Source: Oxalobacter formigenes
GTDB lineage: Bacteria > Pseudomonadota > Gammaproteobacteria > Burkholderiales > Burkholderiaceae_D
Direction: 5' to 3'
NCBI RefSeq assembly: GCF_002127965.1
Contig: NZ_CP018787.1
Span: forward strand, 1,488,001-1,552,000
DNA: 64,000 nucleotides
The position numbers and the translations under genes are program-made. The stretch's first letter is position 1. Each line of letters opens with the position of its first letter. The notes beneath the pieces were generated by a model. The model saw nothing but the letters and a program-made list of their open reading frames with translations. It made no database searches and was not told the DNA's origin. Positions 42,167 to 50,969 of this stretch are shown here, piece by piece.

Positions 42167-42442
42167 CTTTTTTTAAAAAAGTATTGTAACCAATTTGCCG
42201 GAAAAGACCAGTTTCCCTGAAAAAACCTGATTAAATATTGCAAGACATAAAGATTTGCAGAGAGAAAATAAAAAAAACTGCCATTTTTTCTGTGTCTGTG
42301 TTGTTTTTCCCTAATTTGGAATAAATTGGTTGTCTGGGTCTTTTTTTATTGTGTTAAAGTTAATGCATTGCCTATAGGAAACATAGGCAATAATTGTCAG
42401 TGCCATTACCGAAAACCGCAGCCCATTTCCGATTAACACACC

Positions 42443-44434
42443 ATGGCCACCATTGAAGAATTCATCGTAGAAACCAGTAATACATTTGCAGGCATTATTG
42501 ATTTCGACACATACGAAATACGATGGATGAATCGGGCTACTTCGGAAACTTTTCCTCTGGCGAAAACGGGGGATGCCTGTTACCGCATTTTTTTCGACCG
42601 TTCTTCCCCATGTACCGACTGCCCGCTTCTTTCCGTACGGCAAAACCGGCAAACTGTCTCGCAACAGGTTTTTTTCGAAAAGACGCGGCGCTGGATCGAG
42701 ATGAATTACCAGTATGCCGAAATTGACGGACAGCCATGCGGAGTCTGTACGGGCACCGATATCACTGGCTTGAAGTCCAGCCTGATCATGACCGAAAATG
42801 TTCTGGACAGTCTGCATGCCATCGCTTACATCATCGACCGCAATACCTATGAATTGCGTTTTGCAAACCGGGCTTTGAAAAACCATCTGCCGGGTCTTGT
42901 CCCCGGCAAGAAGTGTCATCAGGTCCTGTGGGACAGAACCGCGCCCTGTGACGTTTGTCCCATGACGGAGCTGAAAGCGAATCACAGCCATAACATCGAA
43001 ATGTATAACCCGAAATTCAGGCGGCTGTTGAGCCTTGACGGTGTTTTGCTGAAAACGGCGCAAAATGAGGATCTGGCCGTTTTTACCGGCCATGATGTGA
43101 CACACCGTCTGGAATACGAGTCGAAGCTGAAAAAACTGGCTTATTTCGATTCCATGCTGGATGTCGGCAATGCGGCCGGTTTCCACAGGAATGTGGAACT
43201 GGCATTAAGGGAAGGGAAAAACGCCCATCTTTGCCTCGCCAGCATCAAGAATTTCAATAACGTGAATATGCTCTACGGGCGTGAACGGGGCGACTTCATC
43301 CTGAAAAGTTTTGCATCGGGTTTTCTGAAACATGTGCCCGATGGCAGGGCCTATCGTGTCGGCGGCTGCAAATTCGCCTTTGTTACGGATTCGCCTGAAA
43401 AAGGCATGACTGTGCTGGACAATGTCTGGAAAGACGTTTGCGTCTCGCTTCCTTCCGAAGTGAAGAATTTCCACATTCCCGTCGATTCCGTATCTATCGA
43501 GTTTCCCCGTTTTGCCAATACGCCGGAAATGCTCTTGATTCATGCCGAATACAAACTGAAAACCAATACCAAATCGGAATACGGCAAGCGGATGGTATTC
43601 GACGATCACGACCGTCAGATGATGGAACGCCGTTTTCTGCTGACTTCGGTGATCCGCAAGGCTCTCGACGATGAAACGTTCCGGATTTTCTATCAGCCCA
43701 TCTATTCTTTCAGGAACCAGTCCTACACCAAGGCGGAAGCGCTTTTGCGACTGTACGATGAAAACCTTGGCTGGATCACGCCTGACGAATTCATTCCGAT
43801 TGCCGAGGAACAGGGCCTGATTCACGATCTCGGGCTGTACGTTCTGGAACATGTCTGCCGAAAACTGGTCGACAGGAAAAAGAAAGGCCTGCCGCCTGTC
43901 GGAATACATATCAATGTATCGACCGTCCAGTTTTCAAAAAACGGCTTTTTCGCCAGTTTTATGGAAATTATCGACCGTTACGGGATCGACCCTTCCCAGA
44001 TTGTCATGGAAGTGACGGAAAGTATCATGATCCAGTCGTTCGATTTCATCATGGCGATCATGAAACGGTTCATCGACCGGGGCGTCTGTTTTTCACTGGA
44101 CGATTTCGGTACCGGATATTCGAGCCTGAACTATATCGCCGCCCTGCCGATTTCGAGTATCAAGCTGGACAAATCGTTTATCGACCGTTCGGAGAAATCG
44201 GATGTGTATGCCCTTTTGATCAAAAATGTCGTGGAAATCGCCCGTGGCTTAAAGATCGAGCTGATTGTAGAAGGCGTTGAAACGACAGGACAGGTAAAAA
44301 CGCTGACGAAAATAGGCTGTGAGGCGATGCAGGGATATTATTTTTCGAAACCGTTGCCCGAAACCGAACTGGATAATTTCTTCTATCAGGACATTTCCCG
44401 CCCGGCCGCTTGCGAAACGTCGGCCGTTTCGTAA
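42443..44434 (+). CDS. PAS-PAS-(degenerate GGDEF)-EAL c-di-GMP phosphodiesterase
   Basis: 663 residues. Two PAS-like domains (~1-110 and ~115-225) each carry a cysteine cluster: CYRIFFDRSSPCTDCP and CHQVLWDRTAPCDVCP. A GGDEF-type domain at ~230-390 has GGCKF in place of GGDEF and should not make c-di-GMP. The EAL domain at ~400-650 keeps AEALLRL, NVSTVQF, EVTES, DDFGTGYSSL and KLDKSFI, so it should hydrolyse c-di-GMP. No membrane segment is seen. Its end overlaps the convergent diguanylate cyclase gene by 49 bases. Confidence 0.9.
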   Translation: MATIEEFIVETSNTFAGIIDFDTYEIRWMNRATSETFPLAKTGDACYRIFFDRSSPCTDCPLLSVRQNRQTVSQQVFFEKTRRWIEMNYQYAEIDGQPCGVCTGTDITGLKSSLIMTENVLDSLHAIAYIIDRNTYELRFANRALKNHLPGLVPGKKCHQVLWDRTAPCDVCPMTELKANHSHNIEMYNPKFRRLLSLDGVLLKTAQNEDLAVFTGHDVTHRLEYESKLKKLAYFDSMLDVGNAAGFHRNVELALREGKNAHLCLASIKNFNNVNMLYGRERGDFILKSFASGFLKHVPDGRAYRVGGCKFAFVTDSPEKGMTVLDNVWKDVCVSLPSEVKNFHIPVDSVSIEFPRFANTPEMLLIHAEYKLKTNTKSEYGKRMVFDDHDRQMMERRFLLTSVIRKALDDETFRIFYQPIYSFRNQSYTKAEALLRLYDENLGWITPDEFIPIAEEQGLIHDLGLYVLEHVCRKLVDRKKKGLPPVGIHINVSTVQFSKNGFFASFMEIIDRYGIDPSQIVMEVTESIMIQSFDFIMAIMKRFIDRGVCFSLDDFGTGYSSLNYIAALPISSIKLDKSFIDRSEKSDVYALLIKNVVEIARGLKIELIVEGVETTGQVKTLTKIGCEAMQGYYFSKPLPETELDNFFYQDISRPAACETSAVS

Positions 44435-45747
44435 ACGGGTTCAATACGGTTGACGACAATACCGTCGCGCCCCTTTTCCTTGACGGCATAGAGCGCTTCA
44501 TCCGCTTTTGAAAACAGCGTGTTCAGTGTCGACTCGTTTTTGGCGATGACGCCGCCGATGGAAAGGGTCAGAGGCATCGGGTCACCCTGATTTCTGAATT
44601 CTTTCATACGGGCCTGCAGTGCGGCCAGACGATTGTTCAGGGATTGTTCGTTTTCAAAACGCGGGATGAAAATGACGAATTCATCGCCGCCCCACCGGCA
44701 TAATACGTCGGTTGCACGAAAAACCTCACGCATCGCCTCCCCCATGAAACGCAGGACGGCATCACCGAGAATATGCCCGTAAACATCGTTGAAACTTTTG
44801 AAATGATCGATGTCGATCAAAAGGAAAGTGTTCCATTCGTCAGGTTTGGCGCCATACAGGGATTCACGGATCAGTTTTTCAGCCGTGGCACGGTTAACCA
44901 ATCCGGTCTGCGAATCCATCCGGCTTTTTGCGAGCAGGGTCTCGCCTGTTTCATTGGCACGTTTCAGGCGGGTAATATCCTGCGCACTGGAGAAAACAAA
45001 GAATTTTTCCTCGTCTACTCCCGGGTCCCTGATCAGGGCATTTGTAATCATGAAGTCGTGACGCCCATCGGAATAATTGACGGTACAGGGCACCTTGCAG
45101 ATACCACTTTCCCGGATGCGGGAAACGAGCGCGTCGAGATCGAAATAAGCTTCATAGTCTTCCCGTTCTTCAGGGACGACGATATTGTCTGCAAACCAGC
45201 GTATCTGTTCCTTCCAGGACGATTTCGGCTGCATTTGCCGATGGTCGTGGACGAATGTGGTCGCCTCGTCCGTTTCCGGGTTCACGATGATGAAGTTTTC
45301 GCACATGTGCCGGACGATAAAGCGGATGCATTCATCTTTGAGCCACAAATCGCGGTTTTTTTCGATATGCTCCAGCACGTCTTCCGTTTCGTCGGTCACG
45401 GCGCCGATCAGGCCTTTTTTGTCGCTGGAGAAGATGAAAGACAGGTTTCTGTACTGAATCCGGTTCTCTTCATTGCGAAGCCGGTACCGGATATTATGTT
45501 TTCCGTTTTTTTCGACTTCGGCCAGTATTTTCTCCAGTCGTATTTCTTTCAGGAAATGATCCCTGTCGGCAACAACGATCTGTGTATCGGCAAAACGTTC
45601 ATTCGCAGCATCAAAATCCCCATCAGACGGGACATTTAACAAGGTCTTTTCACGCAGGAAAGTAAAATGATATCGCCGCGAAGCGGTATCAATTGATAAA
45701 ACGGCTTCGAAATCATGGGAAACAAGAGTCTGAAGTATGTTTTGCAT
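44386..45747 (-). CDS. Diguanylate cyclase with PAS-like sensor (copy 1)
   Basis: 453 residues. The N-terminal ~270 residues are a sensor region with two PAS-like parts (MCENFIIVNPETDEATTFV; NYSDGRHDFMI). The C-terminal GGDEF domain is intact: DIDHFKSFNDVYGHILGD, then RATD-VLCRW-GGDEF, giving both the active site and the RxxD inhibitory site. It makes c-di-GMP. It lies 43 bases downstream of a close paralogue and is probably co-transcribed with it. Confidence 0.92.
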   Translation of the reverse strand: MQNILQTLVSHDFEAVLSIDTASRRYHFTFLREKTLLNVPSDGDFDAANERFADTQIVVADRDHFLKEIRLEKILAEVEKNGKHNIRYRLRNEENRIQYRNLSFIFSSDKKGLIGAVTDETEDVLEHIEKNRDLWLKDECIRFIVRHMCENFIIVNPETDEATTFVHDHRQMQPKSSWKEQIRWFADNIVVPEEREDYEAYFDLDALVSRIRESGICKVPCTVNYSDGRHDFMITNALIRDPGVDEEKFFVFSSAQDITRLKRANETGETLLAKSRMDSQTGLVNRATAEKLIRESLYGAKPDEWNTFLLIDIDHFKSFNDVYGHILGDAVLRFMGEAMREVFRATDVLCRWGGDEFVIFIPRFENEQSLNNRLAALQARMKEFRNQGDPMPLTLSIGGVIAKNESTLNTLFSKADEALYAVKEKGRDGIVVNRIEPVYETADVSQAAGREMS

Positions 45748-45790
45748 GTCGTTTTATCCCGAAATTACGTCAGACATGCCCGACTGAAAG

Positions 45791-47107
45791 TCAGGAAAGA
45801 CGTAAAAGCGATATTCCATTTCGGCCATGGTTTTTAACATCGTAAAGGGCTTCATCGGCCTTCTGGTAAAGCATATTCAGGGTTGTCCCGTTCGGGGCAC
45901 ATACACCGCCGATAGACAGGTTGACCTGCAACGGCATTCCCTTGCTTGAAAATGTATTCATTTTATCGCGCAAAATGGTCAGGCGGCTGGTCAGGACCTT
46001 TTCATCGGCAAAACCCTTGATAAAGACAACAAACTCGTCTCCGCCCCAGCGGCAGAGAATGTCATCGGAACGGAAAACTTCCCGCATGCAATTGCCCATG
46101 TGGTGCAGGACTTCATCACCCGTCATGTGACCGTACTCATCGTTCACGTTCTTGAAATGGTCGATGTCCAGAATCATGAAGGTGTTCCATGAATCGTTTT
46201 TCGCGGCATAAAGATGCTCACGGATGTTCTTTTCAGTCGTGGCCCGGTTCAAAAGATGCGTTAACGGATCGAACTGGCTGGAGACGAGCAATTCCCGGTT
46301 TCTTGCCTCGGCGGCCCTGATTGACGTAATGTCCTGTGCACACAGGAAAAGATACCGGGATTTTTTATGACGTTCGGACGGGTCGTCGATCAGGGTGGAC
46401 GTCACGGCAAAATCGTGACGGCCACCCTTGTAATTCACCGGAAAGGTAATGCTGGATATGCCCCCTTCTTCCATAATGCGTTCCATCAGGGCATCCAGTT
46501 TGAAGTATTGAAGGTATCTGTCCCTGTCCTGGGCAACGACAATATTGTCTGCAAACCAGTTGATCTGGCTTTCATAATGGTTCTTGCAGGCAATATTGCC
46601 TTCGCTGTTGGTGAAGGTGGTGCATTCATGTGTGGAGACGTTCACGATCATGAAGTTTTCACACATGTTTTCGACAATGAAACGGATACCTTCGTTTTTC
46701 AGTCGCAAATCCAGATTTTTTTCGTATTGCCTGTGTACTTCATTCGTCTCGTCACGGATGGCGCATATAAAAGAGGAACTGTTTTTTCCGGGAATAAAGG
46801 AAATGCTTCGGTAATGCAGTTCGTTCTTATCCGAATAACGGCGATATTTGACGGAAAGCGGTTCGTTTCCTGCCATTTTCGCCAGAACGTGACCCAGCTG
46901 TGTTTCAGTCAGAAAAATACTCCTGTCAGCCTCACAGATTTTATCTGTGGCGATGAAATCCCTGACCTGTGACATCGGCCCTTCCTCCGGGAACTGGATA
47001 AGGGCATCCGGTTTGGAAATGATTTTCCGGAAACGGTCGGTCGCAGGATTGACTTCGAAAACCACTTCGTAGTTCTGTAAAACCAGTGTTTCCAATACTC
47101 TGTCCAT
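45791..47107 (-). CDS. Diguanylate cyclase with PAS-like sensor (copy 2)
   Basis: 438 residues with the same architecture as its downstream neighbour: a sensor region (MCENFMIVNVSTHECTTFT, NYKGGRHDFAV) and an intact GGDEF domain (DIDHFKNVNDEYGHMTGD, RSDD-ILCRW-GGDEF). Inhibitory-site RxxD is present. The similarity over the whole length points to a tandem duplication. AGGG precedes the ATG. A perfect 12-base inverted repeat lies about 107 bases upstream. Confidence 0.92.
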   Translation of the reverse strand: MDRVLETLVLQNYEVVFEVNPATDRFRKIISKPDALIQFPEEGPMSQVRDFIATDKICEADRSIFLTETQLGHVLAKMAGNEPLSVKYRRYSDKNELHYRSISFIPGKNSSSFICAIRDETNEVHRQYEKNLDLRLKNEGIRFIVENMCENFMIVNVSTHECTTFTNSEGNIACKNHYESQINWFADNIVVAQDRDRYLQYFKLDALMERIMEEGGISSITFPVNYKGGRHDFAVTSTLIDDPSERHKKSRYLFLCAQDITSIRAAEARNRELLVSSQFDPLTHLLNRATTEKNIREHLYAAKNDSWNTFMILDIDHFKNVNDEYGHMTGDEVLHHMGNCMREVFRSDDILCRWGGDEFVVFIKGFADEKVLTSRLTILRDKMNTFSSKGMPLQVNLSIGGVCAPNGTTLNMLYQKADEALYDVKNHGRNGISLLRLS

Positions 47108-47213
47108 ATTCCCTATGCCCGAGCAGCACTCTCAATTGATCCAGTTTAGCACAATGTTGCCTTCCATCAATATGACATATCGTCTGCGACTGGAATGCTT
47201 TACACACTTTTAT

Positions 47214-47241
47214 AATATTCCATATTAGGATATGGAATATT
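47214..47241. promoter_or_regulatory. Perfect 12-base inverted repeat
   Basis: AATATTCCATAT (47214-47225), TAGG, ATATGGAATATT (47230-47241). AT-rich and symmetrical, in the intergenic region before the diguanylate cyclase pair and after the MFS gene; most likely a regulator site. Confidence 0.5.
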
Positions 47242-47372
47242 TTGCCGTAATGATACCAGTTTGCGTCATTATGGATACAATTGATTTGCCTTTGACTGTC
47301 AATTTGTACAAGGCTTGCCGGTGGGCGTTAAAACGCCAGAATGCGGGAATACGGTTAAACGATAATGGTATG

Positions 47373-48818
47373 TCAGTCTTCAGGAGCGACAGGCAAGGGT
47401 TTGCTGTCCTGTTTTTTGGGCACTTTGCCGCTGTCAGGCGTAATGTGGATGAATATGACGGTCGAGATGGCTGCCAGAAAACCGAGGCACAGATAGGTTC
47501 CGGCAAAAGCGGTTATGACGTCGTGTGCGGAGGTCAGCGGAATGCCATCGGTGAATTCAGACAGGATGGCGGCGGCGATGGCGACCCCCATACTCATGGA
47601 CAGTTGCATGATGACGGAGAGGAGACTGTTTCCGCTGCTGGCCTGCTCTTCCGACAAATCGACCAGGGTGACCGTGTTCATGGCGGTGAACTGCGTGGAG
47701 TTGATAATGCCGAATATGGTGAAAATGACGAGCATCAGCCAGAAAGGCATTTCTTTTGAAATGGTCGAAAAGAGCGCGATCATGGCGCCCAGAAGCAGGG
47801 TATTGACGGTCAGGATCAGGCGATACCCGAACCGGTTGACCAGCCGGGTGGCCGCGCTTTTGGCGATGACGGCGCCGATGGTCATGGGAATCATGGTCAT
47901 CCCGGCTTTCATCGGGGAGTATCCCATCCCGATCTGGAGAAGCAACGGTGTCAGAAAAGGCATTGCTCCATTTCCCAGCCGTGCAAACAGGTTTCCCAGA
48001 ATGCCGACGGAGAAGTTCCTGACCTTGAAAAGGTCAGGCGAAAAGAGCGGCATCGGGTGCCATCTGGAATACATGATATAACCGACGAGACAGACCAGCC
48101 CGAAGACCATCATGAGCACCATCGGCGCATAGGCCAGATGCAGCTCGCCAATGCCCTGCAACCCCAGTGTGATGGTCAGCATGAACGTGCCGAAGAGCAG
48201 GAAACCGACGGTGTCGAAAGGATGAAGGTCCCCTCCCCGCGTCAGATACGGCATGTATTTCAGGGTAGCCAGTATGCCGATGATCCCGACAGGGATGTTG
48301 ATCAGGAAAATCCAGTGCCATGACGCATACTGGACGAGAAAGCCGCCCAGTGTGGGGCCGATCAACGGGCCGACGAGTCCCGGAATGGTGATGAAGCTTA
48401 AAACGGTGACAAGCTGTTCGCGTGGATAGGCACGCAAGACAACCAGCCGTCCGACGGGAACCATGAGCGCACCGCCGATGCCCTGAAGAATCCGGCAGCC
48501 GACGATGATGTTCAGGCTGGGTGACAAGGCACAGGCCAGAGACCCCAGCGTGAACAGGGCGATGGCGAAAAGGAAAATCTGCTTGATGCCGAATTTGTCG
48601 GCAAGCCAGCCGGAAGCCGGGATGACCAGCGCGACGGTCAGCATGTAGGAGATGATGACGCTTTGCATCCGCAAGGGATTGGTGCCCAGGTCATGTGCCA
48701 TGGCGGGCAGCGCGGTATTTAAAATCGTGCTGTCCAGCATCTGCATGAAAAAGGCGATCGCGACCACCCACGGCAGTATTTTTGCCGTTTTCGGATCGAG
48801 CACCGGTTTGTCAGGCAT
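47373..48818 (-). CDS. MFS drug transporter, DHA2 (EmrB/QacA) family
   Basis: 481 residues, fourteen predicted membrane segments. The N-terminal FFMQMLDSTILNTALPAMA is the DHA2 signature in TM1, and GWLADKFGIKQIF is the MFS loop 2-3 motif. It also has RILQGIGGALMVPVGRLV and FLVQYASWHWIFLINIPVG. It is likely a proton-driven multidrug exporter of the MdtD-like kind. No membrane-fusion partner gene is adjacent. Confidence 0.88.
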   Translation of the reverse strand: MPDKPVLDPKTAKILPWVVAIAFFMQMLDSTILNTALPAMAHDLGTNPLRMQSVIISYMLTVALVIPASGWLADKFGIKQIFLFAIALFTLGSLACALSPSLNIIVGCRILQGIGGALMVPVGRLVVLRAYPREQLVTVLSFITIPGLVGPLIGPTLGGFLVQYASWHWIFLINIPVGIIGILATLKYMPYLTRGGDLHPFDTVGFLLFGTFMLTITLGLQGIGELHLAYAPMVLMMVFGLVCLVGYIMYSRWHPMPLFSPDLFKVRNFSVGILGNLFARLGNGAMPFLTPLLLQIGMGYSPMKAGMTMIPMTIGAVIAKSAATRLVNRFGYRLILTVNTLLLGAMIALFSTISKEMPFWLMLVIFTIFGIINSTQFTAMNTVTLVDLSEEQASSGNSLLSVIMQLSMSMGVAIAAAILSEFTDGIPLTSAHDVITAFAGTYLCLGFLAAISTVIFIHITPDSGKVPKKQDSKPLPVAPED

Positions 48819-49112
48819 ATGTCACCATGTCAATAAATTATCATCCCATTAGAATTTTTATTTTTGAAAAATACTTTTACAAACAAAAGGATAAAAGACA
48901 ATTTTTATTTGTTTTATTAACTGTTTAAAACGCGAACCAGATGAAAATATCTCTGTTTCAACTATCTTCCTGCACAAAATTTCATCTGTCAGTGTATTAC
49001 GAATAACGTCAGGAACGATTTGACGGTTTACAAAGAAAGAAGCACTTCTGTGTCTGTATCTGTTTTTCCCTGACACCTCGTACCCATAAACGGAGGTTTT
49101 CCGATCCGGATT

Positions 49113-49886
49113 TCAGGGGTTTCGTGTTCTTATGGCGGCCATTTCCGCTTTGGCTTTTTCAAGTTGCCTTGTGAAGCCTGGATCGCTGTGCAGTTGCGCG
49201 ACTACGGCAGCGCCGGGCATCCTGCCTGCCTTCACATCGCTTTGCCAGTGAAAGCCGCAGATCACGCGTGATTGCCCCATTTCATAGCCCCGTTTCAGTA
49301 TGGCGGCCTGAGCCTCCGGCGTGATTTCTGCCAGTATCCATGCCATTCCCAAGCCCATGGTGAAATGGCCCGTAGGATAGGAACCATTATGCCGGTGGCT
49401 GTCCTTATCCCAGGGGGCGCAGGTTTCATTTTCCGTCTTGTCATAAACGTATGGCCGCTTGCGCCTGTCATGCTTTTTGGCAGACCGGGCGGCTTCATGC
49501 TGTGCCCGGATATAAACGAGCATGAGTTCATATAGTGCCGGTGTATCCTTTTTGCCGATTTTCATGCCAAAGGCCTCTTCAAACCATGCTCCTGCATTTT
49601 TATCGAGTCGGGTGTCGGCATCGAAAGCGGCTTGCTGCCAGCGTTTGCTCCCCTTCTCCGCCTGTGTCTGCCGGTAAATTTCGCTGTCCCGGGCAAAGTC
49701 GATGCTGTCATTTCCGGGAGGGGCTGGCAAAAAGTCGACGCTTTTAATGATTTCGATACGAGATATGGCTGTATCTTTGGCACAAGCGGTCTGCACCAGT
49801 GTTCTGACAGGGGCAACAGGCATGAAAACATCAGGGCATTTTTTTATGGCAAACCTTTGCGTCTTTCTCCCTTTTTCAAGGGGCAC
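49113..49886 (-). CDS. Class A acid phosphatase (PAP2 superfamily) with uncertain 5' end
   Basis: The phosphatase motifs are complete: KKHDRRKRP, NGSYPTGH and SRVICGFHWQSDV, matching the K-x6-RP / PSGH / SR-x5-H-x3-D pattern of periplasmic non-specific acid phosphatases. Mature sequence begins around AKDTAISRIEI. The 5' end is odd. From the GTG at 49886 there is no good signal peptide. AAAGG precedes an in-frame ATA, and a run of seven A residues lies in the signal region. The next frame reads KNALMFSCLLPL, a good signal core. A frameshift in the signal peptide is likely. Confidence 0.7.
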   Translation of the reverse strand: MPLEKGRKTQRFAIKKCPDVFMPVAPVRTLVQTACAKDTAISRIEIIKSVDFLPAPPGNDSIDFARDSEIYRQTQAEKGSKRWQQAAFDADTRLDKNAGAWFEEAFGMKIGKKDTPALYELMLVYIRAQHEAARSAKKHDRRKRPYVYDKTENETCAPWDKDSHRHNGSYPTGHFTMGLGMAWILAEITPEAQAAILKRGYEMGQSRVICGFHWQSDVKAGRMPGAAVVAQLHSDPGFTRQLEKAKAEMAAIRTRNP

Positions 49887-50017
49887 TGGCAGAATCAGTC
49901 ATTCTGAAAGCATGTTTCATTTCAATGGGTGCCTGCCGATGGACAAGAGGATTACCATGAACGAATAATGACCAAAAACGCCGAATGCGCCGGAAAGACA
50001 GGCATAAAACCACTCAA

Positions 50018-50048
50018 CAAAAAATGCCGGGGCAGTTTCTCGCCCCGG
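50018..50048 (-). terminator. Terminator of ppa
   Basis: GCCGGGGC...GCCCCGGC followed leftward by ATTTTTTG, 25 bases past the ppa stop. Confidence 0.8.
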
Positions 50049-50072
50049 CAATTTTCATTTTGTTCCTGATCA

Positions 50073-50615
50073 TCAGGCTTTGGAATATTCAGGGAATTTC
50101 TGTTTGTATTTTTCAATGCAGCTGGCGATGATTTCTTCAGCGCAGGTGTGGTCCTTGATGGATTCGATGAAGGTTTTCTTGCCTTCGAGCGCCTTGTACA
50201 CGGAGAAGAAATGGGACATTTCTTTCATGATGTGTTCCGGCAGTTCGCTGATGTCTTCGTAGCTGTTGAAGGTCGGGTCACCGTAAGGCAAGGCAATGAT
50301 TTTTTCGTCTTTTTCGCCACCGTCTTCCATCATGATGACGCCGATCGGGAAACAGCGTGCCATGGACAGAGGCACCAGTGTTTCGGAACACAGAACCAGC
50401 ACGTCCAGAGGATCGTTGTCGTCAGCCAGTGTCTTTGGAATGAAACCGTAGTTGGCCGGATAGTGGGTGGAGGTATAGAGAATACGATCCATCAGCAGCA
50501 TGCCGGTTTCCTTGTCGAGTTCGTATTTGACCTTGCAGCCCTTCGGAATTTCGATGACGCCGTAAAAGTCCTGCGGATTGACACGTGAGGAAGCGATGTC
50601 GTGCCAGATATTCAT
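50073..50615 (-). CDS. ppa: Inorganic pyrophosphatase (family I)
   Basis: 180 residues: IEIPKGCKVKYELDKETG, YPANYGFIPKTLADDNDPLDVLV with the metal-binding aspartates, and DPTFNSYEDISELPEH. It hydrolyses pyrophosphate in the cytoplasm and drives biosynthetic reactions. AGGAGT lies five bases before the ATG. A strong terminator follows. It is a single-gene unit. Confidence 0.95.
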   Translation of the reverse strand: MNIWHDIASSRVNPQDFYGVIEIPKGCKVKYELDKETGMLLMDRILYTSTHYPANYGFIPKTLADDNDPLDVLVLCSETLVPLSMARCFPIGVIMMEDGGEKDEKIIALPYGDPTFNSYEDISELPEHIMKEMSHFFSVYKALEGKKTFIESIKDHTCAEEIIASCIEKYKQKFPEYSKA

Positions 50616-50969
50616 GTGTTACTCCTTTTATTCTGCTCTTCTTTTGAAAGATATTTTTAACGGGATTTATGGTGCCGATGGTTTGAACCGGAACACCCCG
50701 GGTTTTTCCCTTTTTTCGCAAATACGGCCGGATTATTTGACCGGCCGTTCTGTTTAATGGCTTGCCCCTGCATTCAAGTCAGGCAAACGCACATTTCTGC
50801 GGGACAGGCTGTACCGGTTGAAACTATTCTCTTTCCGGTATTTTATGGCCGCCCTGAAAAACATGAAATTTTAACAGCTGGAACGGTTTTTTTGAATAAA
50901 AATCGTTTTTTTGCGCTGGGAAAACGCCGCATTTTCCGCTGCCTGTTGCATTTTCCCTGTGAAGCTTTT
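50616..50969. other. Intergenic region between mgtA and ppa
   Basis: No gene seen. It holds a hairpin ACGGCCGG...CCGGCCGT at 50724-50748, possibly the end of the mgtA transcript, and the ppa promoter region. Confidence 0.4.

Noticed and set aside
41323-44434. CRISPR array or similar regularly spaced repeats
   Set aside because: No regularly spaced identical repeats were seen here or elsewhere in the window.
47232-47759. Rightward open frame over the DHA2 transporter 3' end
   Set aside because: Antisense shadow with repetitive charged composition.
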